DNA from: Sphingobium sp. Z007 | GTDB taxonomy: Bacteria > Pseudomonadota > Alphaproteobacteria > Sphingomonadales > Sphingomonadaceae | Assembly: GCF_900013425.1 (NCBI RefSeq) | Contig: NZ_FBXK01000005.1 | Span: 2,728,001 to 2,792,000, forward strand | Length of the DNA stretch: 64,000 nucleotides | Reading direction: 5' to 3' | Shown: positions 8,421 through 17,451 of the stretch, piece by piece | Position numbering within the stretch: position 1 is the first letter of the stretch | Layout of the letters: every line of letters starts with the position of its first letter | Notes under the pieces: generated by a model | The model's input: only the letters and a program-made list of their open reading frames with translations | What the model was told of the DNA's origin: nothing | Database searches by the model: none | Translations under genes and position numbers: made by a program

Positions 8421-9176
8421 GTGACAAACCCCTTCGACCTCGCCGGCAAAGTCGCCATCGTCACCGGCGCGAATACCGGCATCGGCCAGGCGATCGCGCT
8501 GGCGCTGGCCGCGGCAGGCGCGGACATCGCTGCGGTGGGACGCACCCCGGCGGAGGAGACCGTCGCCCAGATACGCGCGCTAGGCCGCCGGGCCGAATTC
8601 GTGTCGGCCGACCTGTCGAGCATCGAGCCGGTGCAGCGCGTGGTCGACGAGACGGTCGCGGCGCTGGGCGGGCTCGATATCCTCGTCAACAATGCCGGGA
8701 TCATCCGCCGCGCCGACAGCGTGGACTTTACCGAGGCGGACTGGGACGCGGTGATCGACACCAACCTCAAGAGCGTCTTCTTCCTGTCCCAGGCCGCCGG
8801 TCGCCACATGCTGGCACAGGGCAGCGGCAAGATCATCAACATCGCGTCTCTGCTGTCCTTCCAGGGCGGCATTCGCGTGCCCAGCTACACCGCGTCCAAG
8901 AGCGGCGTCGCGGGGCTGACCAAGCTGCTGGCGAACGAATGGGCGGCCAAGGGCGTCAATGTGAACGCCATCGCGCCGGGCTATATCGCCACCAACAATA
9001 CCGCCGCGCTCCAGGCGGACGCGACGCGCAACCGCCAGATCCAGGAGCGCATCCCGGCCGGGCGCTGGGGCGCGGCGAGCGATATCGGCGGAGCGGCGGT
9101 GTTCCTGGCGTCCAGCGCGGCGAGTTATGTTCACGGACATGTGCTGCCGGTCGATGGCGGCTGGCTGGCGCGCTGA
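8421..9176 (+). CDS. kduD: 2-dehydro-3-deoxy-D-gluconate 5-dehydrogenase
   Basis: A 251-residue classical SDR with a GTG start. The N-terminus 'TNPFDLAGKVAIVTGANTG' is typical of KduD; the NAG motif is 'LVNNAGIIRRADSVDF', the Ser lies in 'INIASLLSFQGG' and the Tyr/Lys pair in 'SYTASKSG'. The C-terminus is 'GHVLPVDGGWLAR'. It reduces 3-deoxy-D-glycero-2,5-hexodiulosonate to 2-keto-3-deoxygluconate, directly after KduI. No clear Shine-Dalgarno sequence is visible because the REP-like hairpin abuts the start. Confidence 0.92.
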   Translation: MTNPFDLAGKVAIVTGANTGIGQAIALALAAAGADIAAVGRTPAEETVAQIRALGRRAEFVSADLSSIEPVQRVVDETVAALGGLDILVNNAGIIRRADSVDFTEADWDAVIDTNLKSVFFLSQAAGRHMLAQGSGKIINIASLLSFQGGIRVPSYTASKSGVAGLTKLLANEWAAKGVNVNAIAPGYIATNNTAALQADATRNRQIQERIPAGRWGAASDIGGAAVFLASSAASYVHGHVLPVDGGWLAR

Positions 9177-9271
9177 GGGAAGCGTGGCGCGCGGTTGAGA
9201 TTGCGGAACTAGGCTCCTGCCTGCGCAGGAGCAAGAGGAGGGCAAACCCTCCCCACCATAGAGGAGGATCG

Positions 9272-10477
9272 ATGCCTGACAGACGAACATTGCTGCGGTC
9301 CGCCGGCCTTGCCGGGCTGGGTCTGGCTTGGCCGGCGCAGGCGACCCGGCGCAGCGGCGCGCGGCCAGGCCCCTATCTGATCGGCGCGGATATCAGCTGG
9401 ATTCCCGAAGATGAAGCCGCGGGCGCGCGCTATTTCGTGGACGGGGTGCCGAAAGACCCGATAATTTTGCTGCGCGACGCGGGTTTCAATGCGATCCGGT
9501 TGCGTATCTTCGTCGATCCGGCGAAGGGCTATGCGAAACGCGAGCCAGACAAGGCCTGGGCTGGCCTCGCTCAGACGATCAAGCTGGGGCGGCGCATCAA
9601 GGACGCCGGCCTCTATCTGGTCCTGAGCTTCCATTATAGCGACATATGGGCCGACCCGGAGCATCAGGGCGTGCCGGCGGCCTGGGCGGGCTATGACCTT
9701 TCCCTGCTGGCCAGGGCGGTCGACGCCCACACCCATGACACGCTGGTCGCGATGCGCGCGGCCGGTGCGCCGGTCGACATGGCGGTGATCGGCAATGAAA
9801 CGACCTTCGGCATCCTGTGGCCCCAGGGCCGGGTGACATTATCCACCCCTACCGGTAATCCGGTCACCGACGCCAATCATGCCAAGGTGGGCGAGGTCGG
9901 CGGGTTCGACGCCTTCGCGCAATTGCTGCGCGCCGGGATCGCCGGGGCGCGGCGGGCCGAACCGGCGATCCTGATCCAGTTGCACAATCATCTGGGCCGC
10001 CACTGGCCGATCGTGCGCGAATGGACCGATGCGCTGATCGCGCGGCAGGTGGATTTCGATGTCATCGGCTTTTCCTGCTACCAGCAGCGGGCGCAAGGCG
10101 ACTGGGCGGCGACCTTTGCGCAATTCGTCAGACGCTACCCCGACAAGGGGCTGCTGGTCGCGGAATATTCCAGCCGCAAACGCTATATCAACGATCTGGT
10201 CCATGCCTTGCCCGGCAAACAGGGCTGGGGCGCCTTCATATGGGAGCCGACCCGGCATCAGGAGGCGATTTTCGATCAGGATGGTCACAATGCCGGCGAA
10301 GGGGCCAAGCCCGACCTGATTTCCCAAGGTTTGAACAGTGCCGAAGCGCCTGGCGGCCTGGCGGGCACGACGGCGACGCCAAAGCCGGAACCGACCGGTC
10401 CGATGGGCCATGGCGGCGATTATGTCGCAAACCCGCTGCTCGACCTGTATCGACAGATGGCGAAGGCGTATCGGTGA
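9272..10477 (+). CDS. GH53-family arabinogalactan endo-beta-1,4-galactanase, Tat-exported
   Basis: A 401-residue glycoside hydrolase. The N-terminus 'MPDRRTLLRSAGLAGLGLAW' carries a twin-arginine signal. The mature part has the GH53 hallmarks 'LIGADISWIPEDE', 'DAGFNAIRLRIFVDP', 'LVLSFHYSDIWADPEHQ', the acid/base region 'DMAVIGNETTFGILWPQG' (the usual GNE motif) and the nucleophile region 'LLVAEYSS'. GH53 enzymes cut beta-1,4-galactan side chains of rhamnogalacturonan I. An optimal GAGGAGG site precedes the ATG. Its last base pairs overlap the GTG of the following gene. Confidence 0.93.
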   Translation: MPDRRTLLRSAGLAGLGLAWPAQATRRSGARPGPYLIGADISWIPEDEAAGARYFVDGVPKDPIILLRDAGFNAIRLRIFVDPAKGYAKREPDKAWAGLAQTIKLGRRIKDAGLYLVLSFHYSDIWADPEHQGVPAAWAGYDLSLLARAVDAHTHDTLVAMRAAGAPVDMAVIGNETTFGILWPQGRVTLSTPTGNPVTDANHAKVGEVGGFDAFAQLLRAGIAGARRAEPAILIQLHNHLGRHWPIVREWTDALIARQVDFDVIGFSCYQQRAQGDWAATFAQFVRRYPDKGLLVAEYSSRKRYINDLVHALPGKQGWGAFIWEPTRHQEAIFDQDGHNAGEGAKPDLISQGLNSAEAPGGLAGTTATPKPEPTGPMGHGGDYVANPLLDLYRQMAKAYR

Positions 10478-11418
10478 GGCGTCGGGATTTTGCCCTTGGC
10501 CTTGGCGCAATGGCGCTCACCGGTTGCACCACCCCGCGTGAAGGCAGGCGCGACGACCCGCTGGTCTTCGCCTATTTCACCACCGGCAAGGCGGGCGAGG
10601 CGGACGGGCTGAAGCTCGCCGTCAGCGACGATGGCTTCGCCTTCCGCACGCTGGCGGGCGGGCGCAGCCTGCTGGTCCCGGCAGTGGGCGAGAAGAAGTT
10701 GTTGCGCGACCCCTTCCTCTTCCAGGACGGACGGACCTATCATCTGCTGTGGACTACCGCCTGGGAAGGCGTGACGATCGGCCATGCAACCAGCGACGAC
10801 CTGGTCCACTGGTCGGCGCAAAGGGCCATAGCGGTGATGGCGGACGTGCCCGGCACACGCAATTGCTGGGCGCCGGAGGCGATCCGCGACCCGCGCACGG
10901 GCCGGTATGCAATTATCTGGTCGAGCACCGTCACCGGCCGTTTCACGCAAACCGCCGGCACGTCCGAGTCGGCCTATAATCATCGGCTCTGGCACAGCAG
11001 CACGGCGGATTTTGGGACCTTCGCCCCGGCGCGGCCGCTCTACGACCCCGGTTTCAGCGTGATCGACGGGACGTTCGCGCAAGGTCCTGAGGGTGGCCTA
11101 TGGCTGATCGTGAAGGACGAGACCGTCGATCCGCCGCGCAAATGGCTGCAGGTCGCGAAGGGCGACAGCCCCACCGGCCCCTTCGGCCCGCTGTCCCCGC
11201 CCTTTTCGCCCGCCTGGGTCGAGGGGCCAATGACGGCCCGCATCGGCGACGCGCTGATTTGCTATTATGATGTGTATAAGGAGGGCCGCTGGGGCGCGGC
11301 GATGACCCGCGACATGATGCGGTGGACCGATGTCAGCGCCCGGTTGGCCATGCCTGCGGGCGCTCGCCATGGATCATTGCTGCGCGTCCCGCGCGCCCTG
11401 GTAGATGCGATCGTTTGA
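10474..11418 (+). CDS. GH43-like five-bladed propeller glycosidase, probable Tat lipoprotein
   Basis: A 314-residue protein whose GTG start overlaps the GH53 stop (GTGA). The N-terminus 'RRRDFALGLGAMALTGC' combines a twin-arginine motif with a lipobox ending in Cys, suggesting a Tat-exported lipoprotein. The GH43/GH117-type propeller pattern is visible in 'LLRDPFLFQDGRTYHLLWTT', 'LVHWSAQ', 'CWAPEAIRDPRTGRYAIIWS', 'FSVIDGTFAQ' and 'WVEGPMTARI'. It probably removes arabinose or galactose residues, but the exact specificity and the catalytic triad need alignment. Coupling to GH53 supports a role on galactan/arabinan side chains. Confidence 0.75.
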   Translation: MRRRDFALGLGAMALTGCTTPREGRRDDPLVFAYFTTGKAGEADGLKLAVSDDGFAFRTLAGGRSLLVPAVGEKKLLRDPFLFQDGRTYHLLWTTAWEGVTIGHATSDDLVHWSAQRAIAVMADVPGTRNCWAPEAIRDPRTGRYAIIWSSTVTGRFTQTAGTSESAYNHRLWHSSTADFGTFAPARPLYDPGFSVIDGTFAQGPEGGLWLIVKDETVDPPRKWLQVAKGDSPTGPFGPLSPPFSPAWVEGPMTARIGDALICYYDVYKEGRWGAAMTRDMMRWTDVSARLAMPAGARHGSLLRVPRALVDAIV

Positions 11419-11544
11419 GTCAATTTGCCCATAGCGTGAAATTTTTGCTGATAAGTTGGCTCAAATCCCAACCTATGGAGATATTGCAGACAACGCATTA
11501 TGTTATTCGCCGCAAAAATCCCGCTTCTCTGCGCTTTTCGGGAA

Positions 11545-11562
11545 TTGGCACGCCCCCTGCAA
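11545..11562 (+). promoter_or_regulatory. Candidate sigma-54 (-24/-12) promoter
   Basis: TTGGCACG followed by CCCC and CTGCAA gives GG-N10-GC spacing, one base away from the TGGCACG-N4-TTGCA consensus. It lies about 60 bases upstream of the small secreted protein start at 11622, a sensible leader length. No enhancer-binding regulator gene is adjacent. Confidence 0.5.
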
Positions 11563-11621
11563 TGTCGTTGGCATGATCCAGCAAGGATCACCAACCACAT
11601 GTTCAGGGAAGGACAATCCTC

Positions 11622-11882
11622 ATGAAGACCATCGCTTTCGCCGCCGCCATCGTCGCCGCCACACTGGCCGTATCGGCCGCCAGCACCCCCGCTTTCGCCG
11701 AGCCGCAAGGCAGCTTCGGCAAGGCCAAGGTGACCTACGATCAGAAGAACGACCGCTATTGCTTTCGCGAAACGGTGAGCGGATCGCTCGCGCCCATGAT
11801 CCGCTGCCGCTCGAAAGCGCAGTGGGCGCAGGCCGGCCTGACCATCACGCACAAGGCATCGGTGCAGCTGGCCCAGCGCTGA
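11622..11882 (+). CDS. Small secreted protein, function unknown
   Basis: An 86-residue protein with a clear Sec signal peptide (MKTIAFAAAIVAATLAVSAA, cleavage near 'AFA-EPQ'). The mature part of about 58 residues has two cysteines in the pattern 'YCFRETVSGSLAPMIRCRSK' followed by 'AQW'. The same pattern appears in the secreted protein at 23206, so the two look like distant paralogues. An AGGAC-type site precedes the ATG, and a candidate sigma-54 promoter lies upstream. I do not recognise a function; the cysteine pair could form a disulfide. Confidence 0.8.
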   Translation: MKTIAFAAAIVAATLAVSAASTPAFAEPQGSFGKAKVTYDQKNDRYCFRETVSGSLAPMIRCRSKAQWAQAGLTITHKASVQLAQR

Positions 11883-11953
11883 TGCGTCCTGTCCCCCGGC
11901 CATGGCGCGCCATTACGCGTCATGGCGGGCGGGTGGACGGACATTCTTAGCCC

Positions 11954-12562
11954 TTATAATTTCCCATATTTCGCTTCGAAGCCAGCAATGTCGCCGGCGG
12001 CGAGATATCTGGCCTGATCGACCCATTGGTCGCGCACCGGTCGGCCCTTGAAATTCCCCAGCTTCGCATCGATGGCGGCGATGTCCGCATCGCCCCAGGC
12101 GGCAATCTGGGCATAGCGGGTGACGCCCAGTTCGATCAGCAACGTCTTGAGTTTGGGACCAACGCCCTTGAGACGCAGCAGGTCGTCAAGCTCATCTGAG
12201 ATCGCCGCAATGGCGGGTGAAGCGGGAATGGGCTGCGGCGCGGGGGCGGGTTCCGCCACGGGTTCCGGCGCAGGCGTCGGTTCTGCGACCGGTTCGATGG
12301 GCGTGACCGGCGCAACGGGTTCGACCGCCGCGATCGGCTCCACAGGCGCGACAGGCGCGACCACCACCGGAGACACCGCGACCGGCGCGGCGATGATCGG
12401 ATCGACGAAGGGTGTCGGTGCAGGGGGGGGCGAGGCGACCGGAACGGACGGTTCGACCGGTTCTTCCGCTTTGCGCCTGCCCGACAGCAGGAAGACCAGC
12501 GCGATGACGACCAGCAATGCGACCAACAGCCACAGTCCATAGTCCATGAAGAATTCCTGCAT
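11954..12562 (-). CDS. Membrane-anchored helix-hairpin-helix protein
   Basis: About 202 residues from the ATG at 12562 (an ATG at 12583 is also in frame). There is one N-terminal membrane segment ('YGLWLLVALLVVIALVFLL') followed by basic residues, then a roughly 90-residue Pro/Ala/Val/Glu-rich linker with repeated PVAP/EPVA units. The C-terminal domain of about 75 residues contains the HhH signature 'LLRLKGVGPKLKTLLIELGV' and resembles the predicted-DNA-binding domains fused to ribosomal L21-like or NADH-dehydrogenase-E-like proteins. Topology suggests the HhH domain faces the cytoplasm. Function is unknown; the gene is convergent with the small secreted protein gene. Confidence 0.8.
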   Translation of the reverse strand: MQEFFMDYGLWLLVALLVVIALVFLLSGRRKAEEPVEPSVPVASPPPAPTPFVDPIIAAPVAVSPVVVAPVAPVEPIAAVEPVAPVTPIEPVAEPTPAPEPVAEPAPAPQPIPASPAIAAISDELDDLLRLKGVGPKLKTLLIELGVTRYAQIAAWGDADIAAIDAKLGNFKGRPVRDQWVDQARYLAAGDIAGFEAKYGKL

Positions 12563-12632
12563 CGCGCTTCGTCTCCCTGCCAAATCCTGACGCTATTTAA
12601 GGATGCTTTGCCGCGCGCCGCAAGGGCGCGGT

Positions 12633-13910
12633 CTATTGCGCTTCGCGCGCGACCGCCCGCCAGCCGATATCGCGGCGGCAGAAGCCGGTCGGGAAATCGA
12701 GCGCATCCACGGCGGCATAGGCCGCCGCCTGCGCCGCGCCGACCGTGTCTGCGGTGGCGGTGACGTTGAGGACGCGCCCGCCATTGGCGACCAGCACGCC
12801 GTTTTTCTCTGCCGTGCCGGCGTGGAAAATCTTTGCGCCGCCCCGTTCCGCCGCTTCGATGCCGCCGATCGCGCCGCCCTTCTCCGGCGTGCCGGGATAG
12901 CCTTTGGCCGCCATGACGATGGTGAGCGCGGTGCGATCCGCCAGTCGTACTGGTCCCTGCTCCGCCAACGTCCCTTGCGCCACGGCCAGCAGCAGGTCGA
13001 CCAGATCACCGTCGAAGCGCGTCATCAGCACCTGACATTCGGGATCGCCGAACCGGGCATTATATTCGATCAGCTTGGGGCCGTCCGCCGTCAGCATCAG
13101 GCCGGCATAAAGGACGCCGGAATAGGCCGTCCCTTCCGCCGCCATGGTATCGACAGTCGGGCGGATGATCGTTTCGATCACCTGGGCCTCCAGTTCCGGG
13201 GTCAGCACCCGCGCCGGGCTATAGGCGCCCATGCCGCCGGTATTGGGGCCGCTATCGCCGTCCCCTACCCGCTTGTGATCCTGCGCGGAACCGAAGGGCA
13301 GGATCGCGCGGCCATCGGTCAGCACGAAGAAGCTCGCCTCCTCCCCGGTCATGAACTCTTCCAGCACCACTTCCTCGCCCGCCGCGCCGAACGCGCCGGA
13401 GAACATGGTGTCGAGCGCCTCAAACGCTTCGTCGCGGGTTTCAGCGATGATGACGCCCTTGCCCGCGGCCAGGCCATCCGCCTTGATGACGACCGGCAGG
13501 GCGAAATCATCGAGCGCGGCCAGCGCGCCATCCTTGCTGGTGACGCGGACATAGGCGGCGGTGGGGATGTTGGCGCGCTGGCACAGATCCTTGGTGAAGC
13601 CCTTCGACCCTTCCAGTTGCGCGGCCTTCCTGTTGGGGCCGAACACCGGCACGCCGATCGTGCGCAGATTGTCGGCCAGGCCATCGACCAGCGGCGCTTC
13701 CGGCCCGATCACCACCAGACCGATCGAATGGCGGACGCAAAAATCAAGAACCGCGCGATGATCCGTCGCGTCGAGGTCGACCAATGTCGCATGCTCGGCT
13801 ATGCCCGGATTGCCCGGCGCGGCGTAGAGCGTATCAAGCCGGGGCGATTGCGCCAGCTTCCACGCCAGCGCATGTTCGCGGCCGCCGCCGCCAAGCAGAA
13901 GGATGTTCAT
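12633..13910 (-). CDS. purD: Phosphoribosylamine-glycine ligase
   Basis: A 425-residue ATP-grasp enzyme catalysing the second step of purine synthesis (phosphoribosylamine + glycine + ATP to GAR). Seen: '[20 protein letters not shown]', '[15 protein letters not shown]', '[19 protein letters not shown]', '[17 protein letters not shown]', '[20 protein letters not shown]', 'GMGAY' and '[13 protein letters not shown]'. The start at 13910 fits the family N-terminus; an in-frame ATG at 13919 is possible. The start codon shares the tetranucleotide CATG with that of the divergent xseA. Confidence 0.97.
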   Translation of the reverse strand: MNILLLGGGGREHALAWKLAQSPRLDTLYAAPGNPGIAEHATLVDLDATDHRAVLDFCVRHSIGLVVIGPEAPLVDGLADNLRTIGVPVFGPNRKAAQLEGSKGFTKDLCQRANIPTAAYVRVTSKDGALAALDDFALPVVIKADGLAAGKGVIIAETRDEAFEALDTMFSGAFGAAGEEVVLEEFMTGEEASFFVLTDGRAILPFGSAQDHKRVGDGDSGPNTGGMGAYSPARVLTPELEAQVIETIIRPTVDTMAAEGTAYSGVLYAGLMLTADGPKLIEYNARFGDPECQVLMTRFDGDLVDLLLAVAQGTLAEQGPVRLADRTALTIVMAAKGYPGTPEKGGAIGGIEAAERGGAKIFHAGTAEKNGVLVANGGRVLNVTATADTVGAAQAAAYAAVDALDFPTGFCRRDIGWRAVAREAQ

Positions 13911-15411
13911 GTCGCCCATGTCCCCGGATTTCGATGCCTATGACAGTTCGGGCCGCCTGTTAGCGGAGGAACGCGCAGGGGACAACGCGCCGCCGCTCAG
14001 CGTCAGCGAATTGTCGGGGATGCTCAAGCGCACGGTCGAGGACCGGTTCGGCCATGTGCGGCTGCGCGGTGAGATTTCAGGGTTCAAGCGGGCGGCGTCG
14101 GGGCATCTCTACCTGGCGCTGAAGGACGAAAATGCGGTGCTGGATGGGGTGATGTGGAAGGGCGGCGCGCAGCGGTTGGCCTTTTCCCCGCAGGACGGGG
14201 TTGAGGTGATCGCGACGGGCAAGCTGACCACCTATCCCGGTCGGTCGAAATATCAGATCGTGATCGAGCGGATGGAATTGGCGGGCGAAGGCGCGCTGAT
14301 GGCGCTGCTGGAGAAGCTCAAGGCCAAACTGGCGGGCGAAGGCTTGTTCGCCGTCGAGCGCAAGAAGCCCCTGCCCTTCCTGCCGCGCACCATCGGCGTC
14401 GTTACGTCGCCGACCGGGGCGGTGATCCGGGACATTCTTCACCGGCTGGCCGATCGCTGCCCGACCAATGTGCTGGTCTGGCCGGTGCTGGTGCAGGGCC
14501 AGGGCGCGGCCGAGCAGGTGGCGCGGGCGGTGCGCGGATTCAGCGCGATGGACGGCAGCGGGCCGGTGCCGCGGCCGGACCTGGTGATCGTGGCGCGCGG
14601 CGGCGGGTCGATCGAGGATCTGTGGAGCTTCAACGAGGAGATCGTGGTGCGGGCGGTCGCAGACTGCACCATCCCGATCATATCGGCGGTGGGGCATGAG
14701 ACGGACACGACGCTGTGCGACTATGCCGCCGACCGGCGTGCGCCCACGCCGACCGCCGCGGCGGAGATGGCCGTGCCGGTGCGCGCAGAATTGCTGGCGG
14801 GCCTGACCGAGATGGGCCTGCGGGCCGGGCGCGCGGTGCGGCGCGGCGCGGCGCAGGCGCGGGAACGGCTGGAGATGCAGGCGCGCCTGATGCCCACGCC
14901 CGACATGCTGCTCAGCCCCCAGCGGCAGCGGCTGGATGAGGCCAGTGCCCGGCTCAATCGCGGGTTGAGCCACCGGCTTGTAGTGGCGCGCGCGCATCTC
15001 AATGAAGCGGGCGGCGCGTTGCGACCCGCCTTGTTGCGCCAGCATGTCCAGCGCGCGGGCGAACGGCTCGACCGGCTGACGCTGCGCCCCGACTATCTGC
15101 AACGCGCTTTGTCCGATCGCGCCATCGCCTTCGACCGGGTGTCGCGCCATTTCGCCTCGCTTGATCCTGATCGGCCGCTGCAAAAGGGCTATGCGCGGGT
15201 GATGGCGCAGGGGCGTCTGGTGCAATCAGTGGCGGCGGCGCAGGCGGCGGGCCATGTGACGCTGCATTTCAAAGACGGCACGGTGGAGGCCGCGATCGGC
15301 GACGCGGCGCCGCTTGAGAAGCGCCCGCCGGTCGCTATATCCCCTGCACCGCGCCCCGCCCGCAAGCCGCGCGAGGCAGACGCAACGCCGCAACAGGACT
15401 TGTTTTCCTGA
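13909..15411 (+). CDS. xseA: Exodeoxyribonuclease VII large subunit
   Basis: About 500 residues. The N-terminal OB fold ('[20 protein letters not shown]', '[20 protein letters not shown]') is followed by the catalytic domain ('[19 protein letters not shown]', '[17 protein letters not shown]', '[20 protein letters not shown]') and a helical C-terminus. XseA with XseB degrades single-stranded DNA in both directions; xseB is not in this window. The ATG at 13909 has AGAAGG six bases upstream (13897-13902); ATGs at 13903 and 13918 are also in frame. It is divergent from purD with no intergenic space. Confidence 0.96.
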   Translation: MSPMSPDFDAYDSSGRLLAEERAGDNAPPLSVSELSGMLKRTVEDRFGHVRLRGEISGFKRAASGHLYLALKDENAVLDGVMWKGGAQRLAFSPQDGVEVIATGKLTTYPGRSKYQIVIERMELAGEGALMALLEKLKAKLAGEGLFAVERKKPLPFLPRTIGVVTSPTGAVIRDILHRLADRCPTNVLVWPVLVQGQGAAEQVARAVRGFSAMDGSGPVPRPDLVIVARGGGSIEDLWSFNEEIVVRAVADCTIPIISAVGHETDTTLCDYAADRRAPTPTAAAEMAVPVRAELLAGLTEMGLRAGRAVRRGAAQARERLEMQARLMPTPDMLLSPQRQRLDEASARLNRGLSHRLVVARAHLNEAGGALRPALLRQHVQRAGERLDRLTLRPDYLQRALSDRAIAFDRVSRHFASLDPDRPLQKGYARVMAQGRLVQSVAAAQAAGHVTLHFKDGTVEAAIGDAAPLEKRPPVAISPAPRPARKPREADATPQQDLFS

Positions 15412-15434
15412 TGCGGCGCAGAAAGGCCTGACCC

Positions 15435-15647
15435 ATGTTGATGTCCAACCGCGACCGGATCGCCCGGCTCCATTATATGCCCTATAGTTTCCGCGTGTTG
15501 CAGGCGGGCGACCATGTCCTGTGCGCCGTGACCGGGCAGAAAATCGCGTTGGAGGATCTGCGTTACTGGAGCATCGCACGGCAGGAGCCCTATGCCAGCG
15601 CCCAGGCGTCGGTCGAGGCGGAGTTGAAGGCCCGCGGCGCGCGATGA
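15435..15647 (+). CDS. DUF2093-family small protein
   Basis: A 70-residue protein with the features of the alphaproteobacterial DUF2093 family: 'ARLHYMPYSFRVLQAGDHVL', 'CAVTGQKIALEDLRYWSIAR' and 'QEPYASAQASVEA'. No signal peptide or membrane segment is visible. It follows xseA by 23 bases and overlaps the M23 peptidase start by four bases, so the three are probably one transcript. Function is unknown. Confidence 0.85.
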   Translation: MLMSNRDRIARLHYMPYSFRVLQAGDHVLCAVTGQKIALEDLRYWSIARQEPYASAQASVEAELKARGAR

Positions 15648-16495
15648 GGCGGATCGGCATCGCCCTGCTCTTGGCTTTCGCGGGAACGGCGGTGGCGCAG
15701 CCCAGCCCTCGTCCCGCAGCAGGGCGAACCGATTTTCAACTCACCGGCACGGCGACGCAGGGCGGCACGCTGGTCGGTATCGCGCCCGCCGGGACGGTCG
15801 CACTCAAGCTGGACACGCAACTGGTGCCGGTGGACGCTGACGGCCGTTTTTTGATCGCCTTCGATCGCGACGCTGCGCCAAATGCGCGCCTTATCGCCCG
15901 CTTGCCAGACGGGCGAACGGTCGAGCGCATGTTGACTGTTAGCCCCCGCGCCTGGCGGATCGAACGGATCGACGCGCCGATGCGGCCGTCCAAGAGCACC
16001 CAGGCGTTCCTGGCGCTGCGCAAGCCGGAACTGGAGGCGATCGCCGCCGCGCGGGAGACGGTGACGGACGCGCAGGGTTGGCGGCAGCGTTTCATTTGGC
16101 CGCGGATCGGGCGGATATCGGGATTGTTCGGGTCGCAACGCGTCTATCAGGGCACGCGCGGTGCCTATCATGGCGGCGTCGATGTGGCGGGCGGAACCGG
16201 CGTGCCCGTCGTCGCGCCGGCGGACGGCATGGTGATCCTGGCCGCCGCGGACAAGCCCTTCACGCTGGAAGGGCATTTGCTGATGATCGACCATGGCCAT
16301 GGTCTTAACAGCGCCTTCCTGCACCTATCGCGGATCGACGTGCAGGTCGGTGACGCTGTGACGCAAGGGCAACGCATCGGCGCGATCGGCGCAACCGGGC
16401 GCGCCACCGGGCCGCATCTCCATTGGGGAATGAAGTGGAACGAGGCGCGGATCGACCCTATGCTCGTGGCCGGACCGATGCCGAACGGACTGTAA
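15644..16495 (+). CDS. Exported M23-family (LytM) peptidase
   Basis: A 283-residue protein with a Sec signal (MRRIGIALLLAFAGTAVAQ). A beta-rich middle region precedes a C-terminal LytM domain with the zinc ligands in 'GAYHGGVDVAG' (H...D), 'LHLSRIDVQVGD' and 'GPHLHWGMKW' (HxH). Such enzymes cut peptidoglycan peptide cross-links in the periplasm, or serve as activators of amidases when catalytic residues are lost; here the zinc ligands look intact. It overlaps the DUF2093 gene by four bases. Confidence 0.9.
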   Translation: MRRIGIALLLAFAGTAVAQPSPRPAAGRTDFQLTGTATQGGTLVGIAPAGTVALKLDTQLVPVDADGRFLIAFDRDAAPNARLIARLPDGRTVERMLTVSPRAWRIERIDAPMRPSKSTQAFLALRKPELEAIAAARETVTDAQGWRQRFIWPRIGRISGLFGSQRVYQGTRGAYHGGVDVAGGTGVPVVAPADGMVILAAADKPFTLEGHLLMIDHGHGLNSAFLHLSRIDVQVGDAVTQGQRIGAIGATGRATGPHLHWGMKWNEARIDPMLVAGPMPNGL

Positions 16496-16497
16496 GG

Positions 16498-17055
16498 TCA
16501 GCTGATCCGCTTCATCCGTACGGCCCGACCGCCTTCGACTTTGCCCATGAAGCTCCCCATCGCGGCCCGTTTCAGCTCGATCTTCTGCCCCGGCTTGGGA
16601 TCACGCCCGGTCACCGCTTCGGTCGTCATCCATTGCGCGCCGTCTTCCAGGCCGATCTGCCATTTTCCATAGCCCAGGCTGCGGACCGACGCGATCGTGG
16701 CGTCGATATGGGTGACGCCTTCTGCCTGCGGCTTGTCGCCGTCATCATCACCACCGCCCAGGAACGGCAGTTTGGGGAAGGAGAAGCCGAACAGCGTCTT
16801 GCGCGTCTTGTTGAGTTCGCTCTTGTCGAGCACGACCACTTCGTCGCGTTGGGCGGCGGCGTCCATCGCGCCGACCTGCTGGTCGAAACAGGCCAGGCGC
16901 GCCGCATTATCCGATATGGCGCGACACTGGAGCAGGTTGGTGAAGATTTCCGGCCGAGGCTGCTGCTTGGGCGCGGCCTGCGCCTGTCCGATGACCAGAT
17001 GACCGGCCACAAGACACAGGGATAGCGCCAATATCCTGTTGCGCCTGCCGTTCAT
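16498..17055 (-). CDS. Secreted hypothetical protein with a conserved cysteine motif
   Basis: About 185 residues from the ATG at 17055, with a Sec signal (NGRRNRILALSLCLVAGHLV, cleavage near 'AQA-APK'). After the signal comes 'NLLQCRAISDNAARLACFD', a C-x(11-12)-C-[FY]-D pattern seen in several exported proteins of unknown function. The C-terminal half ('IASVRSLGYGKWQIGLEDGA', 'GQKIELKRAAMGSFMGKVEG') looks like a small beta barrel. It is convergent with the M23 gene with only two bases between the stops. Function not recognised. Confidence 0.75.
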   Translation of the reverse strand: MNGRRNRILALSLCLVAGHLVIGQAQAAPKQQPRPEIFTNLLQCRAISDNAARLACFDQQVGAMDAAAQRDEVVVLDKSELNKTRKTLFGFSFPKLPFLGGGDDDGDKPQAEGVTHIDATIASVRSLGYGKWQIGLEDGAQWMTTEAVTGRDPKPGQKIELKRAAMGSFMGKVEGGRAVRMKRIS

Positions 17056-17451
17056 ATCCGCTCTTCCTTCATCGAACCGTCCGATGCGCATTAGCATGCA
17101 CCCGTAAAAGATGACGTCAATATGACAGTCACTCTCTATCCCGGCGCACAACCGCGCCACAATCGGCAGGTTGCGCCGCAGCATGGTGCATGATTGCTAC
17201 ATGGCATCGTAACTTCATGTAATTATCTTGCAATACAGGCGTAAAACAGCGGGCGTCAATGCTTGTTGCATTTATGATACAGCCGCTTCCAAAAGCGGCG
17301 TCCGTCCTTTTCCCCGGCTTTACAGCGCCCTGAACCCCGCGCAGTTTCGCGGCCATCCATATGGGGGGATCGCTGTCGGGCACCATATCCCTCCGTACGG
17401 GCCACATCTGTGGCAGGCTATCTGCCAAACTCCAGAGCAAGGGACTGGACC
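17056..17451. other. Intergenic region upstream of the TonB-dependent receptor
   Basis: A 396-base divergent region with no convincing gene. It contains a perfect 7-bp hairpin with a CCAA loop (GCCGCTT/AAGCGGC, 17282-17299) followed by a pyrimidine-rich run, which could be a leader terminator or attenuator for the receptor. No recognisable Fur box is visible. Confidence 0.4.
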
